Source: Ophiothrix spiculata | Taxonomy: Eukaryota > Echinodermata > Ophiuroidea > Amphilepidida > Ophiotrichidae | NCBI GenBank assembly: GCA_000969725.1 | Contig: JXSR01S005558.1 | Reading direction: 5' to 3' (one strand) | DNA length: 33,147 nucleotides | In this document: positions 9,543-20,899 of the stretch, one piece after another | Layout of the letters: the number at the start of each line of letters is the position of its first letter | How positions within the stretch are numbered: the stretch's first letter is position 1 | Program-made: the position numbers and the translations under genes | Notes under the pieces: generated by a model | Told to the model about the DNA's origin: nothing | Database searches by the model: none | What the model saw: only the letters and a program-made list of their open reading frames with translations

Positions 9543-9791
9543 TCTTAACTGAATGCAATATAAACCACACCAACATTTTTTTGTCATATACTTTATGTCA
9601 TGCTACCTTTTAGCAGGAAATACATCTACAAGCAAGTAGACAAGTACTAGTCTTCACTGACTATTTCCCTTCCATTTTGATGTAAAAGAAATTTTAACTG
9701 CCATTAAGCCGTGTAATTTAAGCGTAGAGTATACAAGTAGGGAAGTAAGGTGGAAAGTTAAATCTACTTATTTGAAATGGTACTTGTATTT

Positions 9792-10586
9792 GACATTTAA
9801 AAATATGTAACTGTAGGGTTGCCCAAAGAATGGGAGATGCAATTATGAAAGCATGTGGGGATCAAACTGTTCAAATTATCTCTCTCTTTCTAACGATCTC
9901 AGCCTCTTTAATTTAAAAGTCAGTGATTCTGATTAAACCTTAGTTGTAATTTTGCTCATGGGTAATTTTCTCATACACCATTAATTTTATTATTCTAGGG
10001 TAAGCTAAGCCTTGCAATTTCTGACTTTGTAATAAATGACTTAGTAATAAGCTTAAATTAGATTAACATGAAGCTCGTTTACAAGATTAAATTTGATTAA
10101 CATCTTTATAGCATATGTTAAGGTAGCAAATGTTCATCAAAAACTAAATCAACAAAAGGTGACTTTTACTAATGTAGAGAATATTACATTAGTACAGAAT
10201 TAAACTGTAAGCTTAACATTAAGTTGTTTTGTCATCCACTGATTTTCAAATGCCTTGAGACATTTTAAAGCACTTGAAAGACTTGTGATTTTTGTCTATA
10301 AATGGCAAGGGATTTGTTACATATAGGATAGACACTTTATTTTTAAGCTTGCAATGTGAAATGCTGCTATAGTAAAACTATGCATTTTTTCCTTTTACAT
10401 TCAAATATAAATGTTTTCTACAGTTTGCTGTTTAGTTACACACATTTCCATGTCCAATTCACAATTCAAAATTTACATTTTCATTTAGAGAATAAAAGAT
10501 AAGATTTGAGGTTTTGTCAGTTATCTATCATCTCACAACAGATAGGTGTACATTGTCAATACTTAAAATGTAAACCACACCTAAAT
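9792..10586 (+). repeat. 795-bp tandem repeat, copy A
   Basis: Starts GACATTTAAAAATATGTAAC and matches copy B (10587-11382) over its full length at roughly 85% by eye. It ends with a decayed version of the hairpin seen at the end of copy B. The segment TAAGCTTAACATTAAGTTG to GGCAAGGGATTTGTTACATA is shared with all four copies in the window. Non-coding by appearance. Confidence 0.85.
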
Positions 10587-11382
10587 GACATTTAAAAATA
10601 TGTAACTGTAGGGTTACCCAAAGCATGTGAGATGCAATTATGAAAGCATGTGGGGATCAAACTGTGCAAATTATATCTCTCTTTCTTACGACCTCAGCAT
10701 CTGAGTGATTCTGATTACACTTTTAATTGTTTTAATTTTGCTCTTGGGTAATACTCTCATACACTCGGTAATTTCATTATTTTAAGGTAAAATAAGCCTT
10801 GCATTTTCTGACTTTGTAATTTATAAGTGACTTAATAATAAGCTTGAATTAGATTAACATGAAGCTCATTGACAAGATTAAATTTGATTAACATCTTAAT
10901 AGCATATGTTAAGGTAGTAAATGCTCATCCAAAACTAAATCAACAAAAGGTGACTTTTAGTAATGTAGAGAATATTGCATTAGTACAATAATTAAATGTA
11001 AGCTTAACATTAGGTTGTTTTGTCATTCACTAATTTTCAAATGCCTTGAGACATGTGAAAGACTTGTGATTTATGTCCTTAAATGGCAGGGGATTTGCCG
11101 CATATAGGAGACACTTTATTTAAAAGCTTGCAATGTGGAATACTGCTGAAACTATGCAGTTTTTTTACTTTCAAAAATGCAAGTTTGTTAAGTTTGCTTT
11201 TTAGTTTCATGCAATTCCTTATCCAATGCATTATGCAAAATTGATATTTTCATTTAGAGAATAAGATAAGATTTAAGGTTTTGCCAGTCATCTATCGTCT
11301 CATGATGAATGGGCATACATTATTTTAAGTAATGGTGCCTCTCTGCCAGGGGCACCCATTACTTAAAATAATGTACGCCCAT
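10587..11382 (+). repeat. 795-bp tandem repeat, copy B
   Basis: Begins with the same GACATTTAAAAATATGTAAC and keeps the same landmarks (CTTTCTTACGACCTCAGCAT, GATTAACATGAAGCTCATTG, GGTGACTTTTAGTAATGTAG). It ends with a near-perfect 74-bp hairpin (11309-11382) where copy A has a collapsed form. Confidence 0.85.
11309..11382. repeat. Near-perfect 74-bp hairpin
   Basis: The arm ATGGGCATACATTATTTTAA.. starting at 11309 pairs with the sequence ending in ..AATGTACGCCCAT at 11382. The stem is about 32 bp with one mismatch and one bulge, and the loop is about 9 nt (CTCTGCCAG-like). The size resembles a small-RNA precursor, but it could equally be a tiny fold-back element. It is not a rho-independent terminator, as this is eukaryotic sequence. 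Confidence 0.8.
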
Positions 11383-12430
11383 CCATAAATATTATCTTGA
11401 ATTCTCATTTTAATTTCATATTAATGAAAAACTGCATTGCTCATCTCTTTCTACCTAACCCACAAACTTTCTGCACATCTCTACTTTACAAGCTCGAAGC
11501 AGAGATTGATTTTTTTATTGCCATTTGGAAAGTGCAATTGATTTCACATTTTTTCCACTTGCCTCTCCAACCATGATGTGAAGCAAATAATGACATTAAA
11601 ACACTGAAATAAGTTGATCTGGGTGATCAAGTGCCTGTGAATGAACTTTTGAATATATATTTCAAATTAAACTTGGTGTCGAAAAAATTTAATTTGGAAT
11701 TACAGATACTGGCTACCTCCCTTTAATGCTCTCCTCCTAGACCGTCAAGTCCCTCATTCATGTGCAAGCATGTCAGTTTTGATATCAAATATTTGATGTG
11801 ATATGAACATGCAAGTAGTCCAAACAAATCATTCTAATTTGACATTGTTATGGAAACACTAAATATAATTCTAATATGTGATGACAAGCTGAAACTGTTG
11901 TGTAATATGAAGTCTAGATAAACGTATTTCACTTTTAAACTGACATTTGTGTCATATGATACACAAATAAACAACCTTATGTGATTTTTAATGAGCACAT
12001 GAATAAATATTGCATGATATATATTTTTAAAGAAACATTTGTGTATTTTTTAAGTTTTATTATTTTCTTGTGAGAGGATTGTGCTTTAATGATGAACTTA
12101 ATTCATTATGAATCAATTTAAAAGCTTCAACACTTTTTGAAATTTGTTGCTCTCCCATAGGCATTCTTTTTTCTTTAAAATCTATTCCACTTTTAAAATA
12201 AAAGGTGCAAGATTATATTATACATGTCAGTTGAACTACACATACAACAGTTTAGGATGTTTATACTACATCTTTACATCCTAATTTGTTTAGTTGTATT
12301 TAGATAGTATCCAATATCTACAGTTTATTTGATTTTTGATAAGCTTATCAAAATTACATACTTCAAACTTGTTGCAGAGATAGCATGATTGTTGTTTTAG
12401 ACATGTTTATTTTAACACTTGAGGAGCTGT

Positions 12431-12970
12431 AGAACTTGATAAGGATAAGAATTTAAAAATTTACATACACCTTTAAAATGGATTAGATAAAATAGAAATC
12501 ATGTGTACTTATGGTTCAACCAAGACTTTTAAAAAGTATTTTGTCCAATCTGGTACAAATTTTGTTGTTGAAAGGTCATAACGTACACAAAGTAATTGTA
12601 AAGTTTATTTTGTGTACCTTGAGCCAAATTAATGCTACAAGCAAAAATGTGTCTAGTAGTGATCCATAGAAACCTATAGGATATTTATATTTGTTAACAA
12701 AATATTTCACTAATTCAGCATTATTTTGACTACATCTTTTCAATGAATCATTATGGACATGAAAATGTACAGGAGTTATGAGAAAAATATGCACTTTTAT
12801 ATGGTATCAAAATCTTCAATTTGATTTTGTGAGTGGAATGATTGGAATACACACCTTTCAGGTTAGGTAAATTGAGGGTTAATGTTTTGAAAAAAATCAG
12901 TCATTAAAAGATAAAATACACATTATTGATAAAGCAGTTGAATAATTGTTGCATTTTATATTGCAGTAAG
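12431..12970. other. Spacer between the two duplication units, nothing recognised
   Basis: AT-rich sequence with no complete element. The small minus-strand frame at 12576-12794 has no recognisable domain and sits in sequence without coding-like composition. Confidence 0.4.
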
Positions 12971-13052
12971 GAATAACTTAGACCATTATCCTATAATTTG
13001 GTCTATTTTTATCCAAATCATCATATCAGTTTAGACATAATAGAGATTCCCC

Positions 13053-13073
13053 TATATATATATATATATATAT
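13053..13073. repeat. (TA)n microsatellite
   Basis: About ten TA dinucleotides in a row. They sit at the point where unit 2 gained an insert relative to unit 1 (7255-7265, where only CTATATACATACTG is present). Confidence 0.95.
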
Positions 13074-13079
13074 CATATG

Positions 13080-13225
13080 TAAGCTCTTAGGGTAACCATC
13101 CTGAGGGTAGATTGCCGGTTACCACCTGCGGTCGTTTTTAGTTATTGTATCTGTGTTGTATTATCTACTATTGTAGTATTAAGATTACTCTATTAATGCG
13201 CTTAGACCTTACTTAAGAATAAGTG
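13080..13225 (+). mobile_element. SINE-like insertion (3' part)
   Basis: Absent from the paralogous site near 7260. It contains CTGAGGGTAGATTGCCGGTTACCACCTG and ends GCGCTTAGACC..AAGTGCACTATAAAAA, a tail style common in invertebrate SINEs. A related sequence occurs in reverse orientation near 26090-26215 (GTGGTAACTGGCAGCC..TACCCTCAG). No A or B box is visible, so only the non-tRNA part may be present. Confidence 0.55.
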
Positions 13226-13787
13226 CACTATAAAAACATATATATACATACTGTCATGCATTTTGTTCTGCTCTTTTTGAATTAAGGGATGATATATTGG
13301 TGTAGTAAATATGATGTGATGGTTCAGAGCTTGGTATATGCTGAAAGATACATGACTAATTGCTCTAAATTGTGATACTGATAGTAATACAGTTGTGAAA
13401 GATATATAAAGTCTAAATTCATATGCATTGTAACTTCTCAGGAATGCTTGCAAATTTTATAAAAAGAAAAGAGCTCAAAAGTAATAATCGTAATTGACAA
13501 AATTTTAAACATAATTTACATTACAAATGTACAAAATATCCAATTGCAGATTTGCAACAAATAAATGATTCTCTCCTGTGTATGGTTTCAAAATATTATT
13601 TTCCAAATTTGTTTGGGCTGTAATTCAGTATTATTATTGAAGTTTCTACAGAGATATACATTTTAGCATTGGTAACATATTTTCATTTTCTATGCAATTT
13701 TGTAGGTATAGCTGCATTAGATGAATATTAACAAAATGAATATATTGTAAACTTGAATGCTTTATCAACGAGAAGCTATAGAGGGTA

Positions 13788-13970
13788 TCCCATCATACAT
13801 TGCTTTTTATGGAATTATTTGTACTGGAAATTATGCAAATATATAGTTAGTGATGAAACATACCCAAACTGCAGGATTATAATAATTAACTTTGATTTAG
13901 AGTCATTTCATCATTAACCACTGACATCATTTCCTTTGCAAAATCCTATAGGAAGCAATGCATGATGGGA
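13788..13970. mobile_element. Small MITE, 183 bp, TA target duplication
   Basis: Ends TCCCATCATACATTGCTT and AAGCAATGCATGATGGGA are inverted repeats with one difference. TA flanks both sides (13786-13787, 13971-13972), as expected for Tc1/mariner-type integration. The paralogous region near 7745-7775 lacks the insert. No coding sequence. Confidence 0.85.
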
Positions 13971-14585
13971 TACACATGTTATCTTTTCTTTCTTTATCGC
14001 ATCATCAGTTTCTTAGTAGAATTATTTTGTTCAACAATATCAGTAGGATTCTATAGGATTAATTCCTTTGGCTTACTAGTTTTCTTAATGTATACTCTTT
14101 AAAATGTAATTTCTCATTTACAATGTTATCATTTTCAACATCAATTTGTGAGACAGAAGATATGCTGTTTTAAATTGCACGTATTGGAATGGAACATATA
14201 CAGATAGTGTTTATTTGAAAGCTTGGAAAGTTATGTAAGCACTTGCGATATGTTTATACTATCAGTGTTATGATTTATACTATGTAATGGTTTTAGATAG
14301 ATATGCCAGATCCCCATCTTCATCTGTGTTCAATAAGTTTCTATCCAAAAATATTTGGATTTGTACACCTTGATGTGTTAGATAATATGTTTGCATCATC
14401 AATTATTTGCAAATATTGTTCAGTGTATGCAGATGTATTCATTTAAGTTATACCTGTTTAGAAACTCATGTTTTCTATTTGTGACTGTCAAGATCAAGCC
14501 TTAATTTTGTATTATTTGTTCAAGTTATAATACTTTGAATTAATCATTGATGTTAATTATGATAATTGCCGTATAAAGTACTTAA

Positions 14586-14825
14586 AGGTTTTTTGAGTTA
14601 CTAAACCTTCAGAATTGTTTTTTCTTACATCAATATTTTGTCTTGCTAAAATATAATTTTCATACATTTTCAGTGTATTGTTTGAAGATAAGATGTTTTC
14701 ATTGTATTGTTTTTTGGGTCACGAAACCTTCAGAATTCCTTTTTCTCAGATGTACAAAAGCATCAATATCTTGGTCTTGCTAAAAGATATAAATTTCATA
14801 CATTTTCAGTATATTGTTTTATTGT
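14586..14825 (+). repeat. Two-copy tandem repeat, ~125-bp unit
   Basis: GTTTTTTGAGTTACTAAACC near 14588 recurs as GTTTTTTGGGTCACGAAACC near 14709. Each is followed by TTCAGAATT, TCTTGCTAAAA and CATACATTTTCAGT. The copies have diverged and the second is about 12 bp longer. Confidence 0.75.
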
Positions 14826-15145
14826 TTTAACCAAGGGTTTTTTGTTTTACTTGACTGGATATTATCTTCAGCACATGATCTGATTTTCAGATGCTTTTTG
14901 ACTTGTGTATTGTTTGCAAGGTATATCAGTTGAATGCATTCAACATTTTCTTTTTACATACTTTATGTCATGCAACTTTTCAGCAGGACATACAAAAAGT
15001 CTTTCATTGGATATTCTACTTCCATTCAGACGTGAAAGAAAAGAAAATTGAACTGCCATTAAGCCATGTAATTTAAGCGTAGAGTATACAGGTAGGGAAG
15101 TAAAGTGTAGTTGCAATCCACTTCACTAAAATGGTACTTGTATTT

Positions 15146-15703
15146 GACATTTAAAAATATGTAACTGCAGGGTTACCCGGAGAATGGGAGATGCAATTAT
15201 GAGAGCAAGTGAGATCAAAGTGTGCAAATTAAATTTATCTTTCTTACGACCTCAGCATAAATTTTTAAAGTTTTTGATTCTGATTAAACTTTCATTTGTT
15301 TTAATTTTGCTTGGGTACTGATGCATTCAGTAATTTTATTATTTTTGGTAAACTAAGTGTTACTTTTTCTAACATTGTTTAAAATAATGTAACAATAAGT
15401 TTGAATTTGATTAACATCTGGATAAAATATTTTATGATAGTAAATGCTAATCAAAAACGTAATCACAAAAAGTAAGAAAAGCAGCAATGGCTTTAAGCAA
15501 TATGGTAGAAAAAAGAGCTGAAAATGAAAAAAATTGATTCAGTTGAAAATTATATAAGCTTAACATTAGGTTGTTATGTCATTCAGCAATTTTCAAATGC
15601 CGTAGGTAATGTTAAAGTACTTGAAAGACCTGTGATTTCTGTCTTTAAATGGCAAGGGATTTGTCACACAGGACAGACACTTTAAAGCTTGAAATTACGG
15701 TAC
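15146..15703 (+). repeat. 795-bp repeat family, copy C (cut by assembly gap)
   Basis: Matches copies A and B from GACATTTAAAAATATGTAACTG through the segment ending GGCAAGGGATTTGTCACACA. It runs into the N gap, so the part that would hold the terminal hairpin is missing. It sits at the place expected from the larger segmental duplication. Confidence 0.85.
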
Positions 15704-16550
15704 NNNNNNNNNNNNNNNNNNNNNNNNNNNNNNNNNNNNNNNNNNNNNNNNNNNNNNNNNNNNNNNNNNNNNNNNNNNNNNNNNNNNNNNNNNNNNNNNN
15801 NNNNNNNNNNNNNNNNNNNNNNNNNNNNNNNNNNNNNNNNNNNNNNNNNNNNNNNNNNNNNNNNNNNNNNNNNNNNNNNNNNNNNNNNNNNNNNNNNNNN
15901 NNNNNNNNNNNNNNNNNNNNNNNNNNNNNNNNNNNNNNNNNNNNNNNNNNNNNNNNNNNNNNNNNNNNNNNNNNNNNNNNNNNNNNNNNNNNNNNNNNNN
16001 NNNNNNNNNNNNNNNNNNNNNNNNNNNNNNNNNNNNNNNNNNNNNNNNNNNNNNNNNNNNNNNNNNNNNNNNNNNNNNNNNNNNNNNNNNNNNNNNNNNN
16101 NNNNNNNNNNNNNNNNNNNNNNNNNNNNNNNNNNNNNNNNNNNNNNNNNNNNNNNNNNNNNNNNNNNNNNNNNNNNNNNNNNNNNNNNNNNNNNNNNNNN
16201 NNNNNNNNNNNNNNNNNNNNNNNNNNNNNNNNNNNNNNNNNNNNNNNNNNNNNNNNNNNNNNNNNNNNNNNNNNNNNNNNNNNNNNNNNNNNNNNNNNNN
16301 NNNNNNNNNNNNNNNNNNNNNNNNNNNNNNNNNNNNNNNNNNNNNNNNNNNNNNNNNNNNNNNNNNNNNNNNNNNNNNNNNNNNNNNNNNNNNNNNNNNN
16401 NNNNNNNNNNNNNNNNNNNNNNNNNNNNNNNNNNNNNNNNNNNNNNNNNNNNNNNNNNNNNNNNNNNNNNNNNNNNNNNNNNNNNNNNNNNNNNNNNNNN
16501 NNNNNNNNNNNNNNNNNNNNNNNNNNNNNNNNNNNNNNNNNNNNNNNNNN
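15704..16550. other. Assembly gap (847 N)
   Basis: A run of N. Apparent open frames spanning it are artefacts. The sequence on its right is the end of a DNA transposon, so the missing stretch probably holds the remainder of that element plus the end of copy C. Confidence 0.99.
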
Positions 16551-16748
16551 CGTTTATTATGTGCAGAAGAAAGTACACAATATGTTTAGCAAGCCATATT
16601 TTCAAATGCGATAAATTCAATTCTTGTTGAGTTTTTTAGACATATGTATGTAAAATATAAATCCGAAAAATATGGCGCAAATGATGAACGGTTCTCGAGA
16701 TATAGCTGGTTAAAAGGTTTGGTGCGCAAACACTTTTGACCGGGAGTG
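16551..16748. mobile_element. Right end of a Tc1/mariner-like element, left part lost in gap
   Basis: The segment ends CACTTTTGACCGGGAGTG followed by TA at 16749-16750. The inverse, CACTCCCGGTCAAAAGTG, has the style of a Tc1-family terminal repeat and resembles the ends of the element at 30735-31619 (CACTAGCGGTTTAAAGT). The sequence just inside (GGCGCAAATGATGAACGG, TCTCGAGATATAGCTGG) fits a long terminal repeat. The matching left end is not visible. Confidence 0.6.
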
Positions 16749-16750
16749 TA

Positions 16751-17031
16751 TAACATGATGTCTTACTTATGATACATGATATGATGGATGGGATGTCTTG
16801 TAACCATTGTGTTGAATTACTAATGTTTTGTCTAAGTCTGTGTTTGGATTCACAATGTTGAATTCATTTTTTTGTTTTCAAAAGGATTCATATGACAACA
16901 ACATTTCTATTTCCATAAAGTTGCATTGCCTAGACATTGTGTTTACCAACTCAAAAATGACCTTGAAATAAATAAGTCATATGTGGATAAGACATAGCAA
17001 TCATTCATTTCAAAATTTGTTTAGCAAATTA
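16751..17031. other. No feature recognised
   Basis: AT-rich filler between two DNA-transposon ends, without a clear match to unit 1. Confidence 0.4.
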
Positions 17032-17474
17032 AGGTTTCTGTCTACATGCCTAATGTCGACATTTATGTCAACATAAAGCTATGTCGACATGAAATCTCAT
17101 TTGTCGACAAAACTGGGCAAGTAAAATCCCATAAAAACTTGATATATTAGGCATTGAGTCAAAAAAAAACTAATGATTTTTAGATACTTATAGTTCGTCA
17201 TTTACACCCGTTTTAAAAGTTATTACAATTGTTCTCAACAAAAAAGTTGCCAAATATCAATTTTATATCATCTATATCCTATGCAGAAAGATCTAGCACT
17301 TTAATACAATATAGGTAAGTCTACGTCTAATACAGTTCATTAAGCTTATGCAAACTATTTTGTTTTTTACCGCAAAAACCAACTTTTTGATATCAACTTT
17401 ATGTTGACATATGTCGATGCGACAACAAATGATTGCGACATGTCGACATGAAAAAACAGTCTCGACAGAAACCT
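17032..17474. mobile_element. TA-flanked MITE with GTCGAC palindromes, 443 bp
   Basis: Starts AGGTTTCTGTCTACAT and ends CTCGACAGAAACCT, flanked by TA (17030-17031, 17475-17476). Subterminal regions of about 100 bp at both ends are packed with TGTCGACA-type palindromes and pairs such as GACATTTATGTCAACATAAAG and CTTTATGTTGACATATGTCG. The middle is plain AT-rich sequence with no frame. Such repeated short motifs near the ends are typical of transposase-binding sites. A related scrap is at 1193-1222. Confidence 0.8.
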
Positions 17475-17984
17475 TATAGCAAATATAAGTATTTTTGGCA
17501 AGTGATATTTTTAATTGCCTCTCTAACCATAATAAATGAATAATGACATGAAAACACTGAAATAAGGTAATATATAAGTGAGTTTATTGTCTGTGAATGA
17601 TTTTTGTAAATGTAGTAAAAATGGATCATCAAATCTTGAATAACAACTATGTCTTTAATGCTCTCCTCTTAGACCGTCATTCAAGTGCAAGCATGTCTTT
17701 TTTGATTATTAGTGTCAAATATTTGATATGATATGAACATACAAGTAGTCCAAACAAATCATACTGAACTGACATTATGGAAACACTGAGTATAATCCTG
17801 ATATGTGATGACAAGCTGAAACTCAAGTATGTCTAGAAACTCTTGTCAGTAATTTCGTTTTTAAACTGACATTTTTTGTCTTGTTATACCCAAATATTCA
17901 AGTCACATAAACGTATTTCAATTTCAAATGAACAAATGGACTAAGTGTTGTATGATCACTATTCTAAATTGTAAAAAGTTTATT

Positions 17985-18320
17985 AAAACAATACTATCAG
18001 ATTTTGATCAGAAATTGTTTTGAGTAAAATCAGCCTAAAATGAAGGAATGTGACTATCTAAAAGAGTTTTTTAGTATGTTTTGCCTCAGAAAATGGATAA
18101 AAATCTTTCCTATACTAATACATGTGGAATCAAATTCGGGATCCCAAATGACTACCCAAATTTAATCCAACAAATTGCCATAGCAGCAAAAGTATGCATA
18201 TTTAAATCCAATCGTTTTTTGGTATTAATATCTACCAAAAACAAACCCAAAAAGCTTTAAAAAAATCAGAAGTCATCAATGACAGGGGGCACTTCATTTT
18301 AGCACTTTATAGTATTGTCT
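17985..18320 (+). repeat. Dispersed repeat, copy 1 (see 20102-20452)
   Basis: Shares with 20102-20452 the order AACAATACTATCAGATTTTGATCAGAAAT, CTATACTAATACATGTGGAAT, GGGATCC, GACAGGGGGCAC and CACTTTATAGTA. Similarity is about 70-75% by eye. Unit 1 of the large duplication lacks this block, so it entered unit 2 later or was deleted from unit 1. Confidence 0.7.
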
Positions 18321-18715
18321 TAATAATAATACTGTTTATTATAAATCAGCTCAAGAAATTTGAGTTATATTTTAAGCTTCATTGCATTATTACCTACGGT
18401 GTAACAGTTCACTTTTTCCATATGAAACACTCAAAAGTTATAATACTTGCTACTTCCTAATATGTTTAGTTATATTTAGATAGTATCCAATATCTACAGT
18501 TTATTTGATATCTGATAAGCTTATAAGAATTACATACTTCAAATCACAGAGATTGAGTTGCATGATTATTGCTTTAGATGTGTTTATTATAAAGTTTAAG
18601 GAGTTTTTCATTCTTTTTATCTAAATGTAATATATTTTAAAGAAAATGAAAATTGATATTCTTTCCTTTGAAGTTAAATATGTTTAAAAAATGGACTATT
18701 ACTGTTTCAAATAAA

Positions 18716-18909
18716 TTTCGGACACAAACTGACAGTTTGAACGCAGTCAACGCGTATCCACAAGCAGTGACAAGCACAGGACATCGTGAAGTATGCAATG
18801 CCGTTTCCAATCAGTAATCCACGTACTGCGATGCATGAAAAGCGTTGTGTATTTGCGTAAATTGCACACGCAACAGTGTTACGCAAGGCTCGAACTTTCA
18901 TGTCCGAAA
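18716..18909. mobile_element. Candidate MITE with CpG-rich interior
   Basis: TTTCGGACA (18716-18724) and TGTCCGAAA (18901-18909) are exact inverted ends of 9 bp within AT-rich flanks. The interior is much richer in GC and CpG (CAGTCAACGCGTATCC, TACTGCGATGCATGAAAAGC) than its surroundings. No clear target duplication is seen. The minus-strand frame at 18707-18934 fits inside the same segment and is probably incidental. Confidence 0.4.
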
Positions 18910-18919
18910 TATATTTAAA

Positions 18920-20101
18920 ACAACAATGAAACAAGTGTACTGAAAGTCCTTCAAGACATATTCTCCAGCTTAAATTAAATTAGAATACTTGATCATACAA
19001 CATTTAAAAGAAGTTATGATTCTTCAAAGCGTGAAATGTAATAAAATGTGTAAAACCAAAAATCTTATGTTGAAATTTTCATTTTATGCATTCAAGTACA
19101 TCTAGATATGCTGATTTTGCTGAAATGAAACTTGGTATTTTTCACAGAGTGAAGGAATTAAAATTTGAAATCGTAAAAAATTCTAATTTTGACAATTTGA
19201 CCTTTACATAATTTTTGCTCTCTCTACCTCAAAATAGACAATGTCACTTTTACATGGGAAGTTAATTGTGAACAGTCACGAATTGGAGTTGGATAGTCAG
19301 CTTACCAATTAAGGACTTACTGCATCAGGTCATGATCAGTGCAGACCAAAGTCACTCCTCTCCTATAAAATGGAAGTAAAACATAAGCTGGATCAATAAA
19401 CTCATCAGACAGAGATTTATTGAATCAGACCTGATGCTATCATAGACATATTTGATTCTTTTGATAACAAATATGTTGTTTATGTTGTTAGCAAAACTGC
19501 ATCTTTAAGTACATGTTTGGTAAGGTAATTTTAATTTTTTTTCTGGAAGTGTAAATGTTTGTAAAGTATACTTTTGCTTTTCTGGAAATGCTAACATATT
19601 TGAGTTATTCCATTAGGGTAGTTTGATACAGATTCTCATGGGGAATTTCCTTTTGAGTTTTGAGTTACATGATGTTCTTTGATATCAGTTGTCTATTATT
19701 TGAGGAGATTGTTTATCTTTCAACAACATGGACTTTGCTCACTATTGATTCAATGCATAGCTTTTATTTTATAAAATCTGAAGAGTTGGCTTTTTTAATT
19801 CCAGGTTGATTTTCTTTCATGTCATGTATGCTTGTTAATACTAATGTTTGATGCAATATGATACATCAAACCAGGTATCATATATCAAAATTTATACAAG
19901 ATAATACAGACCTATGTCATGGCTTAGGCAGACAAATCTTAAAATCCACTATCCGCATACACAAGCCAACAGGACTAGCTAGATTTCCAAAATATTTGAT
20001 GCATTCTTAAACAATGTATTATTAACAAAGGCAGTTTCAAGATATGAAATGCTTAGAAGTTGATGGGTTGTTGATATGAGTTTTTGCTGAAAAGTGATTT
20101 T
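18920..20101. other. No gene recognised
   Basis: Over 1.1 kb of AT-rich sequence without a credible frame, element end, or tandem repeat that I could define. Confidence 0.45.
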
Positions 20102-20452
20102 TAATGTTAAAGCAATACTATAAGATTTTAATCAGAAATGGCTTTTAGTAGAAGCATTCTAAAATGAAAATTATGTGTCTATTTAAAAGTGTTTCAAGTG
20201 TATTTGGTCAAAAACTTGTTTTGCCACTAAAAAGCATACACATGCTTTCTTATACTAATACACGTGGAATTAAATGTGGGATCCTGAATTCAATTCAACA
20301 AACAGCCATAACAGAAAAAGTAAACATATTTAGCAAAATTGTTTGAAGGCTATTATATATCTACTAAAAGCAAAGCCAATGAGCTGAAAAATCAAAAGTC
20401 ATGTGTGACAGGGGGCAGGCCTGGGGGCACCTCATTTGAACACTTTATAGTA
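20102..20452 (+). repeat. Dispersed repeat, copy 2 (see 17985-18320)
   Basis: Same ordered landmarks as copy 1, ending GACAGGGGGCAGGCCTGGGG and CACTTTATAGTAGG. The 60-codon frame at 20164-20346 lies inside, is not preserved in copy 1 and is not credible. Confidence 0.7.
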
Positions 20453-20899
20453 GGCCTTTTGCTTTAAAAGATATCTTGGCCTTCCACATTAAGCATGCAT
20501 TATCTCTTTGCTGGCAAGCTACTAAACAAGCAATTGTTACACAGATTTTGTTGATGTATGTAACAAGAGTGATGAAACGATAAGTGGATAAATGGAAACT
20601 CTAGTGTCTATAAATTATACAGTGTAATAGAGATCAAAAGAAAGACTGTTTTTTATTTCAGTCAATTTCCTGACTTTAAAGCTCATCATGTATCCTTTTG
20701 CTAAATTGAGTAAAAGAAGTATCCAGTTTGCGTTTAGGTTACAGCAAAATCGTGAAAAATGTAAATTGTACAATCTTGTCTTTGCTGAAGTTGAAAACTT
20801 CCAACCCATGCATTAATTAGAATTGCAACTTTAGTCAAACTGGCATTTTGCTAATGGTTGAAGCAAAGTCAATTTGGAAATGACAGCATAGGTTATGTG

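Larger units (their letters stand above)
7178..12430 (+). repeat. Large tandem segmental duplication, unit 1
   Basis: Four blocks match 12971-18610 in the same order and orientation: about 7178-8065 with 12971-14290, 9575-9830 with 14950-15180, 11540-11930 with 17510-17870, and 12280-12430 with 18455-18610. Landmarks are GATGATATATTGGTGTAGTA, TTTAAGCGTAGAGTATACA, GCAAGTAGTCCAAACAAATC (ACAAGTAGTCC in unit 2) and TAGATAGTATCCAATATCTA. Private insertions in unit 1 are the repeat at 8075-8447, the hAT-type MITE, the element at 9004-9542 and an extra 795-bp tandem copy. Confidence 0.85.
12971..18610 (+). repeat. Large tandem segmental duplication, unit 2
   Basis: Paralogue of 7178-12430, about 5.8 kb downstream. 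Private features are the SINE-like insert at 13080-13225, the TA-flanked MITE at 13788-13970, the assembly gap, the Tc1-like end at 16551-16748, the MITE at 17032-17474 and a dispersed block at 17985-18320. High divergence between units and many independent insertions show that the duplication is old. Confidence 0.85.

Noticed and set aside
13080-13225. Complete tRNA-derived SINE
   Set aside because: No A or B box could be found at the 5' side; only the tail part is recognisable, so it is reported as SINE-like.
15649-16630. Long open frames on both strands across 15649-16630
   Set aside because: They consist almost entirely of the N gap and are artefacts of translating unknown bases.
18707-18934. 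A 75-codon cysteine-containing minus-strand frame resembling a small secreted peptide
   Set aside because: It coincides with a CpG-rich segment bounded by short inverted repeats, has no convincing signal peptide, and is better explained as a candidate MITE.
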